Below are positions 10,953-19,687 of a stretch of DNA of 22,513 nucleotides, piece after piece (within the stretch, counting starts at the first letter, position 1; each line of letters begins with the position of its first letter). Under the pieces are notes generated by a model. That model was not told the origin of the DNA, searched no databases, and saw nothing but the letters and a program-made list of their open reading frames with translations. A program made the translations under genes and the position numbers. Source of the DNA: Monoraphidium neglectum (taxonomy: Eukaryota > Chlorophyta > Chlorophyceae > Sphaeropleales > Selenastraceae); assembly GCF_000611645.1 (NCBI RefSeq), contig NW_014012993.1:1-22513 (forward strand), given 5' to 3'.

Positions 10953-13003
10953 CTGGAGGGCTAATGACGACCTAGAACGCTACTGTACTGGGCACTTCAG
11001 GCGGTGTGATCTATGGGGCATGGCGAGTGTCCCAGCATGCGAAGATATCGCGCAGCTGCCATCTAGAAAACTTTCAAGGTCCTGAATATACCACATTCAC
11101 AGATCTAACTTGCTCCGGGAAGGGCATGAGGGCAGCGCCGCAAAGGCCACATGCAAAGCGCTGGATCTATTCCTTGATTCATGTGCACAATTGACAAGAT
11201 GAAACGTGCTGCCGCCCCTCCTCTGCCTGCTGTCTCACATTCCACTTGCAGGCTGCATGCAGACGAGTGCTGTTGATCAGTTGACGGCTTGTTGCCTGCC
11301 CAGGCAGGGGTGAGCGAGGGGGGAGGGGCGCGGGCTGGCGCGTCCCGTTCGATAGTTTGTGTAGCTTCTGCTGCCACCGCCATGGCCCTTCACACCTCCC
11401 TTCTCAGCCTTGAATACCTCCTCGGCTTGATTATCTCACTGGCAGCTTGGAGACGACCCTGGCTTGAACATCTCCCTGGCAGGACCCATATCTCCCCAGA
11501 GCTGGCCGTCTGCGAGTCCTGGATTCGCACTGTGTGTGGCAAAAGGCCTCTTGACATCAGGTTCAAGTCCTGAACTGGGAGACGCACCAGTGCCGCCTGT
11601 AGGCCTGCGGACTGTGACCTTGTCAACTCTCACCAGCACCTACAGACAGTCCACGATTTGCACGACACCCCTACCTCGGCTCAGGAGCGGTGTTGCCGCC
11701 GCAAGTCCTGAATGCACCTGCTGTTCGGCGCAACGCACTCGTTGGCAAGCATTGCAACAAGGCGTCACGCCTGGTGGCCCACCCTGTGCGCCAAGCAACT
11801 GGAGGCGCGGCCCAGGGTAGGCCGCAGCTTGTCGCAGGCGCCAGGCTCCAGCACAAATCTCTTGATATACCAGCACTCATCATACCTGCATGCTACATTC
11901 ATACATGCAACAGCTCTAGCTGCTTTGAACCGGCCCATGACGCCGCCAACAAAGGTCAAGGGTGCCAAGCGCCGCCGTGTGGGCGTTTGCCAATCCCTCG
12001 TTAGTGCACGTGCGTTGAAAGCATGTATTACAGTTGCGCGCGTGCTGCCGAGCTTTCACGTGGCGCCCCCACGCGCCTTGCTGCTGAGGCGGATGGGAGC
12101 CCCGCTGCACAGTGCTCGCTGTCCCCGCTGCCATCGACTACACAAGGTGTACGAATATACGCTTGGGTGGGCTGAGACGCATCCCAGGTGTGTGCCACGC
12201 AAGGCACACGTGTCAGTTTAGTGGATGGCCCGGCGGCGTCGGCCCCAGCAGGTTGAGGCCAAGCCAGGTGCTTGGGGTCATGAAAAGACGCTGCTGTTGC
12301 GCGCTTGCGATGATCGCTCGGAGTGGCGTTTTAGGAGTCGCTTTTTGGTTCGGAAGGATGGGTGGTTGTGGGTCGTTTTGCTGCCAAGAAGGGCAAAGGA
12401 GGAATGCATGGGCAGGCCCACGCCGACGATGCGCGCAACGAAGCATAGCAGACCGGCAGCAGAGGGCCGTCGGCTGGGGTGGCATGAGAGGGCTGTTCAG
12501 GATAGGTGGCAACAAGAGGCCCGGCACCCAGCATATCAAAGGGTGTGCGGAGCGACGTCTGATATGATCCCAGGGCATATAAGCATCGTCTTGCGGGGAC
12601 TTGGGTATCATGGGGTTCAGAGGCTTCCATTAGCTGCGGCTGCTGTGTTGTTGCAGCGACAGCCGCAGCAATCGCACAGTCCAAATCCAAGCAAAGCCAG
12701 TATTGGCAGGTGTAAGGCGCGGTGGTGGATCAACCCCCTGCCCGCAACCACTCTCCGTAGCAATGTGGCCGTGTCGGCTAGCGCAAGCACGTGCGGCTTT
12801 GCGCACTCCCGCCCTGATCGACTACGGAGGCATCACGTTGGATGGGTATCTTTGGGAACCTCTCAAAGTCCCGAAAGATATTGCCAGGGGGTGGCCAGTC
12901 CCACAAGAGGCGCCGCCGCGGCCACCTGCACCTGCACGTGGCATGTACAGAGCCGTCCAGGCCCGAACCGCCGACACGAATGGACGCCAGCCGACGCCCA
13001 AGC
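10953..13003. other. Non-coding: PNISR-like promoter side and 3' UTR of the Rossmann gene
   Basis: About 2.05 kb between two minus-strand genes. It should contain the 5' flank of the PNISR-like gene (a weak TATATT-like element reads on the minus strand near 11089-11095) and a long 3' UTR of the upstream gene. A minus-strand TGTAA occurs at 12028-12032, far from that stop. Open frames here, including one of 263 codons on the plus strand (12225-13016), have no recognisable domain. I see three diverged copies of a CTTGAATATCTCC-like motif at 11409-11480. Confidence 0.5.
12028..12032 (-). terminator. Possible TGTAA polyadenylation signal for the Rossmann gene
   Basis: Minus-strand TGTAA, the nearest I found downstream of the stop at 13004, but about 970 bases away. 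It could be chance; a closer non-canonical signal may be used. Confidence 0.2.
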
Positions 13004-15544
13004 TCATGCCAGGTAGGGCTTGTGCGGTACGAGCATCGCCTTGAAGCCGAGGCTCTTTGCGGCGGCCTGGAACTCCGAGTATGGCAGCGCCTCCTCCGCG
13101 CCCGCGGCGGCCTTGCCCCTGCAGCCCTCCGCCGCCGCGCCGCAGCCGTTCCACATGCGGCCCGTCTCGGCGGTGACCAGGGCCATGAGCAGGCAGCCCG
13201 GCGTGCCGCCGACCGGCCAGCCAGGCAGCGGAGGCAGGAATCGCGTCATGGCGCTGCGCGCGGCCATGGCTTTGTGGACGTTCACGCCCTTGGCGGCCAT
13301 GGCGCGCAGCACTTTGTGGCCCATCTCGGGGTGGGTGTCGTCGCCCCACTCCTGCGTTCAGGACGAAGGGTTTAAGATTGAAAGGGGTGAGGTGTGAGAA
13401 GGGAGTTTGCGCTGCGAGCGCCTGGGGTAGGCAGTGACGTCACCAGGAAGGTGCTCAGCGCGGCTCGCAATGTTCTAGTCAAGACTGACCGGAAAATGGG
13501 ATGATCTCAGCAGCCATGCGTGCGCATCGGGTTCAGCAGCCGCCGGGAGGTTGCTGCATTTCGCCGCCCTCACCCAGCCCCGCCTCACCCTCACCTGCCC
13601 GGCACGTGCGTGCTCCACGTACTGCGCCGCGTCCTCCCCAGACGCGGTGATGACGAGCACAATGTCGGCGGCGGACAGGTCCGCGGGGTCAGACGTGTAC
13701 AGGATACCTGTCGTAAGGAGGGCGCAAGAAACGGGATGGTGGGAGAATGGTCAGCCGCGCCAGCGCAGGCCCCAGCGGCTCAGAATTCAGCCGTCTCTTT
13801 GGTGACCTTCTGCACAACGCCTAGACAAGGCCGCAGCGCTCGCGGCCCGTTGCTGGCGACATGCTGAGCCGCTGCGACCCCGGCAGCGCGCCGACGAGCC
13901 GAGCGGCCGCCTCTCGCCGCCAACGGTCGGCACGCAGGCACAGAGCGCTCGCGCGTGCTGACGTCACTCACGGTCCTTGATCTCGCGCTCCTTGTACCGC
14001 AGGTCCAGGGCGATGACGCGTTCGTACCCGATGACGTCATTCGGGATCAAAATCTCCGCGTGCGCGCCCACGCCGTCCGCGCCGGGCTGCTGCGCGGTGG
14101 CCGTGGCCGCGGCCGCCTTGGGGGCGGCCGGCGGCGTGGCCAGGGCGCGCACGAGACGCGAACCGATGAAGCCGCCGCCGCCCTGCGGGGCTCGAGCCGC
14201 GCGTCGGCGGCGCCGTGGCGGGGGCCGGGGGCGGGCCGTTGGCGCGGGGCGCAGGCATGGCGCTCACCCAGCGCTCGGAAGAGCCTGACAGAAGGCTTTG
14301 ATGACAGCGCGGCGCCCCGGCTCGCAGGGATGATGCACACAAGCTTGGCTCGGCTCACCAGGATCGCCACTGTGGCAGACTTCTGCTTGGCCTCGGGCAG
14401 GCGGGCGCGCAGCGCGTGCACTGCGCAAGGGGGGCATCGGCGCCCGTGCTCAAGCAAGGGCCGCATGTCGGGATGTCCGCTTTGCAACAGGCTTCAAACC
14501 CAGCATCTATAATGGCAGCCCCTCAATCCTGCATGCCGCTCAAGGTGTCTCCCGCCATCCCACACCCATCCAACATCCATTACGCCTAATCAACAACCCA
14601 CCAGTCTCCTCCATGGCAAACACCGTGCCCGCCAGCCCGTCCACCATCGGCGCCTGCAGCGCCGCGCCGGTTGCGCCCTGCACCAGGCCGGGCAGCCGCC
14701 CGGCCATCGCGATCGCCTTGGCAAAGGGGAAGGCGCGCTGGGCGCACGCGGGGAGCTGCGTGAGCTGCTCCTTGGAGGTTGTGTCGAGGACAGGGTCGAG
14801 GCCGACGACGAGGCCGAGGCCAGTGTCGGGGCCGCAGGAGATCAGGCCAAGTCCGAGGAACCAGGGGAGCGCGGGGTCGACCGGGTCGGGGATGAGGCCG
14901 CAGCGCGCCATCATCTGGGGCCGGGGTGGCGGGGCGGTGCGAGCGGTGCGGGGCGATGGCAGCGTGAGCCAGGGCGCGCAGCGGGGCGTGGAGGGGAGGG
15001 GGACAAGTGTGCTGAACGCAGGGCGGCGCGACGTGGCTGCCTGGCTCGCCCCCAAATGCTGCTGTTCCGCTGGGGCCGTGGCGCGCTCGCCCGCGCAGCA
15101 CACATGCCGCGCCCCAGGTGACCACGGCAAAACCAAGCCCCGAACCCATGAAAAAAATCTTGCAGAGGCCCCTGCCCAGCCGCGTCCCTGTTGGCTCACC
15201 CTGCCAGTGTGGAGACAGAAGAAGCTGGCCAGAGTGTGGATGGTGTTATGGTAGACCACAAAGACGACGCGAGGCCGCGCCACCAGCGCCCACAACCGGA
15301 TGCTGTAGTGCCAAGACAGTGCCAGGCAGGTGATGTAGCAGAAAAGCCAACCCCTGGGCCGTGTCTCCATGGGGTGGCCGCTGCTGGGCGCCGACAGCGA
15401 GCCGCGGGACGGCAGGGCTCGGGTCGACCACCAGACTGCCAGCCAAAGGGGCAGCGAGATAGGCAGCCATACGAATATGAGGATCAGCATGACCGGGATG
15501 CTGAGAAGGACGGCCACCGCCCCCTGCAGGGCCGGGCGCAGCAT
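13004..15544 (-). CDS. Membrane-anchored Rossmann-fold NAD(P)-binding protein, family unassigned
   Basis: Exons on the minus strand: 15544-15200, 14914-14602, 14420-14359, 14182-13972, 13707-13595 and 13351-13004 (TGA). Phases are 0, 1, 0, 1, 0, giving 463 aa. I chose the ATG at 15544 because the frame further upstream has only a GTG. Residues about 6-40 form a strong hydrophobic segment (one or two helices, rich in Leu, Ile, Val and Trp); another moderately hydrophobic stretch spans about 65-112. Residues 116-219 are a novel-looking domain (MMARCGLIPDPVDPALPWF onward). A Rossmann unit follows: SATVAIL joined across an intron to GGGGFIGSRLVRAL (241-254), a strand ending VIALDLR, and AADIVLVITASGED. 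After this comes a DDTHPEM motif (352-358) and a C-terminal region with VGGTPGCLLMALVTAETG. The layout, a preceding domain, then a dinucleotide-binding unit, then a DDxHP turn, suggests an oxidoreductase. Substrate and reaction are unknown. Confidence 0.72.
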
Positions 15545-15610
15545 GGTGGTAGACGGGCTTCCCGCGTCCGGCACCACTCCACGTCGGCCTGGCGAGGTCG
15601 AGGGTTAATG

Positions 15611-15620
15611 TTTATATATA
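15611..15620 (-). promoter_or_regulatory. TATA box of the Rossmann-fold gene
   Basis: Minus strand reads TATATATAAA, the strongest TATA element in the window, in otherwise GC-rich DNA. It lies about 67 bases upstream of the chosen ATG (15544). With the usual ~30-base spacing, transcription would start near 15580 and leave a 5' UTR of about 35-40 bases. This supports the chosen start. Confidence 0.6.
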
Positions 15621-15978
15621 TCTTTGAGCGTCCTAAGACTAGTTTTCAGCCCAAACACTCGGGAATGAATGGGCCGTAGGGCGCCCGGCAGCGAAGGGAA
15701 GGCGATCGGAGCGAGAGGGGTAGGGGTGGCAGTTGCGGGGCGGCTGAGAGATGCGGCCCAGGTAGACGACAACAGTGGCAAAAAATCGATATCACGCGTA
15801 TGATTTGAGGCACAATAGCCTCCCACAACGCGGCCCGACGCGTGCCTGTAAGCTCAGCTCGAGATACCGGTGTGCAGAATGTTGTCCGATTGTCCCACGG
15901 TCACAGCCTTCGACGGCGTCACATTACGATACTATAAAGATGCTAGGTCATGATGACATACGTACATTGCAAGCCGCA

Positions 15979-16012
15979 GGCCTTGTAGGCCATGGTGGCT
16001 GGTGACAAGGCC
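15979..16012. repeat. Inverted repeat, 8-bp arms
   Basis: GGCCTTGT and ACAAGGCC are separated by about 18 bases, so the stretch could fold into a hairpin. It lies between the Rossmann gene and RPL10. No known function. Confidence 0.5.
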
Positions 16013-16128
16013 AGCCGCATTGCTCTTTGGATCACTGTCCAGAGACCACAGGACTATCCCTGATGTACCACGAGCAGAGCACTGTGGTATCAGAAGTGCA
16101 CCCTCCACTTAGTCTACCTCTCAGCAGT

Positions 16129-16148
16129 TTTTGGGCAGTGCTGCCCAA
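16129..16148. repeat. Near-perfect palindrome, 9-bp arms
   Basis: TTTGGGCAG and CTGCCCAAA flank a 2-base centre. It lies about 225 bases beyond the probable RPL10 poly(A) signal, so it is outside that gene's expected mature 3' UTR. It could be a protein-binding palindrome or chance. Confidence 0.5.
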
Positions 16149-16372
16149 AGCAATTCCCCTGTGGCCAGAATCTCAGATGGAGCACATGAGAGCACAGCAA
16201 AGCCGTCTGCTGCTGTGCCATTTTGACACATGCCTGACTGGGTGCGTGCGCTTCCGGCTGATGCAACAGTCGCAGCTTTGAGACGACTGCCAAGTCAATT
16301 TGCAAAACCGCCGCAAGCACAGGCCAGAAAAGCGGCCCAAAGGCTTGAGACAAGGGAGTGCACGAAAACAAG

Positions 16373-16377
16373 TTACA
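16373..16377 (-). terminator. TGTAA polyadenylation signal of RPL10
   Basis: Minus strand TTCTGTAACTTG carries the algal TGTAA motif about 175 bases after the RPL10 stop codon (16552-16554), a typical distance for a short 3' UTR. Confidence 0.55.
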
Positions 16378-16551
16378 GAAACCTGGTGAGAGGGCACAGC
16401 ACGGCCCTGCTTGTGGCCGCCGCCCTCTGCTGCGGCCTGCCAACGCTGCAAATCGTGCTGCGCCGCGCCATTGCTCAGGGTCGGGGCTGCGGGGCCGTCC
16501 ATGCGTCCGCGGCGGCTGCGATGAGGCGGGTTGAGGGCTGACACCCTGTGT

Positions 16552-18664
16552 TTAAGCCTCCTTGGGCTTGGCGACATCGCCCACAACCTTGGACTTGTCC
16601 TCATCCAGCTCGGCCAGCGCCTTGACGCCGTACGCAATCTTCCGCGGCACCGCGGCGACGCCCACGGCGATCTTCTTCGCCGGCTGCTTGATCATGCGCG
16701 CGATGGTGGTGATGAGCTGCGTCTTGTTGGGCAGGCTCTCGCAGCGCTTGAACTCCGCGGGGGTGAGGTACTTGTTGTCCATCACCACGCACGTCACCTC
16801 GGTGGGGGGAGGCACCTGCGGCGGGGCGCGTCCGCGGGGCCGGCAACGTCAGCTAGGGCGCCGCGAGTGCGGCAGCCTCGACATACCGGTAGCTGCGGTC
16901 AGTGGCGCCTTCGCACGGTGGTGGCGCATCGCGGTGCTACCAGCAAGCGGCGAGGGGTGGCGGCGCTGGGGCCTGCACCAGCGCGGCACCATTCACACCG
17001 TGATTATACTGCACCGCCCCATATACAAAGGGGGCTGTGCGATGCAGCCCTATTTGCGGCACCTTTTTCCAAGGTTGGAGGAGAGCTCAGATAATGATTC
17101 AGGCGCGGGTCCCCACAGCAATGTGCCCGCCGCACCTCAACGCCCTTGGGGGCGGCGGCCTTGGCCTCCTTCTCCAGCGTCTCGGTGAACTTGTTGAAGA
17201 ACTTCACGGCGTCGCTGATGTCATCCTCGTGGACAAACACCCACGCGTTCTCACCCTGCATTGTGAGTGAGTGCGTGCACGTGCACGTGTGTGTGTGTGT
17301 GTGTGCACGCGTATACTGTTTGCATGTGATGTGTGCATGTGTGTGCACGCGCGCGCATGTGTGTGGGATGGGGGGCTACTGCACCATAACGCTTAGAAGA
17401 TATGGAGAAGGTGCGTGCGCTTATTGCAACGAAGACCTGTGGCAGTATCCTTGGCGCAAACAGCCGGCACTCGCCAGGCGGTGGCTACCAAGTAGCTGCA
17501 TGCGGCTGCAGCGGCGCGCAGTCTTCAGAGACGGTCTCCGCCCCGCCATTGCGCACCCACTGCAGCGAGCGCAGCCTGCTGCCCTCCCCCCAGGGCACTG
17601 CTCGTCCCCGTCCACCCTCGACGCGACGCCCAGGACCGCCAGCCGCCTCACCTGGCAGCCCTTCTCGATCACGGTGCTCCAGCCGTCCACCTGCTGGCAG
17701 GCCGCCCGCATCAGCGAGTTCTTGGTCACCTTGACCTTGCTCTTCTCCGGCAGCCCCTTGCGGAACCGCTGCACGGTGGGCACCTGCGAGCAGCAGGTTG
17801 CGGCCGGGGGCAACCAGCAACGGGGTGAAGGTGGCGACGAGAGAAATGGGTCACATCGCGAGCGAGGCTTGAGGGCAGGTGACACGGGGCTGGCGCCCTC
17901 AGGGACGCTGGCAGCTGGGCAAAGCTTTCGCGCTGTGCACAAGGGCGGCGTGTTCCAGCGGTCCAACTGCTGCAGCTGCAGATACTGCTGACCGTAGACC
18001 CTGGCAATTTTGTACTGTGCACGATGTGGCTGCTCATCCTCCTGCTGCCGTCGGCGCCAGCCCTCTCGCCATTGCACACAGCTGCCAGGCATCTTGCGCA
18101 CCCAGGGTCCCACGCGCCTTCTGCATGTTGCTATTTTGCCCGATTCAAAACATACTGTTGCCAGTCGCAACAGAGTATACTGGATGTTTCCGGCACGCCT
18201 GCAGCTGGGCCGGGCTGGGCGGGGCCCCAGTGGAATCCAACACCCTCAGCGCACACATCGCTGCGCCGCCGCCCGCTGTTGGCTGCGCAGCCCAGGGCGA
18301 CATGCACAGGCCCATTGGCCCAGAACCGATATCTCTGCAATGAGACATCCCTGCAACGCCGGGGACAACTCACATCGAGGCCCTTGAAGCGCATGCCGAA
18401 CACAATCACGCTGTCCTCGAGCTTCTCCTTCAGGTCCGCCACAATCTCCTCCTTCCTCTGCCGCGTGAGAGCATTGCGCACCTGCATACAGCGAGCCAGC
18501 CCGGGGTGCGAGTGAGCGCTTGGCTGTGCAGCAGCCACACCACCCAATGGCTGGCATTGCGGCCCGTGTCCCACCTGCAGCGACGCCCGGCCTGGACGTC
18601 CGCTGGTGAAGGCCTTAGGCCTGCTGCTGCTGCCGGCAATCCGGCTCTGCCCGTGCTGCAGCAT
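16552..18664 (-). CDS. PRPL10: Plastid 50S ribosomal protein L10 (uL10c), nuclear gene
   Basis: Component of the L7/L12 stalk base of the chloroplast large ribosomal subunit; bacterial L10 binds 23S rRNA and the L12 dimers. Exons on the minus strand: 18664-18575, 18481-18374, 17783-17652, 17255-17136 and 16815-16552 (TAA). All four introns are phase 0; total 237 aa. The first exon (30 aa; basic, Ser/Gly-rich, no acidic residue) looks like a short plastid transit peptide. A stop lies in frame upstream, so this ATG is the first available. The mature part carries the L10 fold: [52 protein letters not shown], then GENAWVFVHEDDISDAVKFF, and the C-terminal NKTQLITTIARMIKQPAKKI helix that precedes the L12-binding tail. 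It ends in a charged Lys/Asp/Glu-rich tail. Length and motifs fit plant PRPL10. A mitochondrial copy is the alternative, but plastid is favoured. Confidence 0.9.
17287..17304. repeat. GT dinucleotide microsatellite in RPL10 intron 3
   Basis: About nine GT units, followed by further GTGTGC-rich sequence to about 17364. It lies within the intron upstream (in gene direction) of the exon at 17255-17136. Expected to be length-polymorphic. Confidence 0.75.
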
Positions 18665-19687
18665 GGCGACGGTGCGGTGCCTCTGCTGGTGGCCTCGTTC
18701 GCCGGCAATGCTATGGTCCCAATGCGCTATGCAGCAGCTTTACGACGCATACAACGCACACGACAGAGGCAGCCAGGTATGCCATAACATTGCCAAGTAC
18801 GCAGGCCAAGCAGGCGGCGCCTCCGCAGCTTCAGTCAATGAAGCTGTATGTGGGTGCTCCACATCACAAGGTGCACATGAGTGTGTGAGTTATTTGAGAG
18901 AGTTGATGAGCCCTTTTCGTGCCATGCCATGCACCCCCTGGCCGATGCGTGGTTGCCGCACTGCAGCTCCGCGTTGACCAGAGCACAACCTGTCACCGCT
19001 GGTTTCTCGACAGCGCCGTACGACCCAGTCAGGCGATCATGTCCGACCGGCAGCCTGGAACCTCAGCTGCACGCAGCATGAAATGGCTACAGCATGGCAT
19101 TTCAGCAGTGTATTATGCGGGTCTACAGGTGTGCCTACAGGGGCATGCCCCTGGCATGCACCTTCCAAACGCAAGCGCAGCCCGGTACAGCAGCAGACAA
19201 TATCATAATGATGCAGTCCAGGCGCAAACGCTGCGCTGTACGGGTTGGCTCCTGTGGCCGCCCCGGGTGAGGGCTGTGGGGGTGCAAGCCGAATGCTGCA
19301 AGCAATGTGCATGTCCACAGGCGCCTGGCCGTAGCAAGTATGCCTGGGATGCAAGAACAAGGCGACTGCGCTGTTGATTGTATCAAAGTGAAGAAATGGT
19401 TCGTCACCCACCGTCTAGCGCGTCAGCAACCGACGAGGACTGTGAGCTTAATGCCCACTTGGTATCATTGAGGACACCACGGTGTGCACGTAGCACTTGT
19501 GCAGATCAGCTGCATCATCTTCATACGTCACGCCATCGTGTGAACATGGGGCCGATTGACGGATTGGGCTCAACGGGCTGCTGGTGGGGTTGGCCCGCCA
19601 GGTGCCACCTGTTTGACGGTCACAGCAGTGGGTAAATGCCTGCGGCAAGACCATGGCGCTGAACTTTCTCCGTGTTGCATAAACACT
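18665..19687. other. Divergent intergenic region between RPL10 and ClpX
   Basis: About 1.02 kb between the start of RPL10 (-) and the start of ClpX (+), so it should hold both promoters. I see no clear TATA box for either gene and no supported coding frame. It contains a perfect 12-bp palindrome, GGGGCATGCCCC, at 19140-19151. If the ClpX start is further upstream, the right edge shifts. Confidence 0.5.
19140..19151. repeat. Perfect palindrome in the divergent promoter region
   Basis: GGGGCATGCCCC, flanked by imperfect arms (AGGTG-TGCC on the left; GGCATGCACCT on the right, which has three extra bases). It could extrude as a cruciform or bind a dimeric factor. Function unknown. Confidence 0.45.

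Larger units (their letters stand above)
15621..16551. other. Intergenic: Rossmann gene upstream region and RPL10 3' flank
   Basis: About 0.93 kb without a supported coding frame. It contains the RPL10 3' UTR and two inverted repeats: one with arms GGCCTTGT/ACAAGGCC (15979-16012) and one with arms TTTGGGCAG/CTGCCCAAA (16129-16148). Local composition is less GC-rich than in the genes. Confidence 0.5.

Noticed and set aside
11521..11600. tRNA-like T arm: TCAGG-TTCAAGT-CCTGA at about 11558-11574
   Set aside because: The T stem and loop are perfect, but no matching D-arm/A box (TRGCNNAGYNGG) or paired acceptor stem could be placed upstream. Most likely chance. tRNAscan-SE would settle it.
12225..13016. 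263-codon open frame on the + strand
   Set aside because: Composition is not protein-like, no domain is recognisable, and it overlaps the end and 3' UTR of the minus-strand Rossmann gene.
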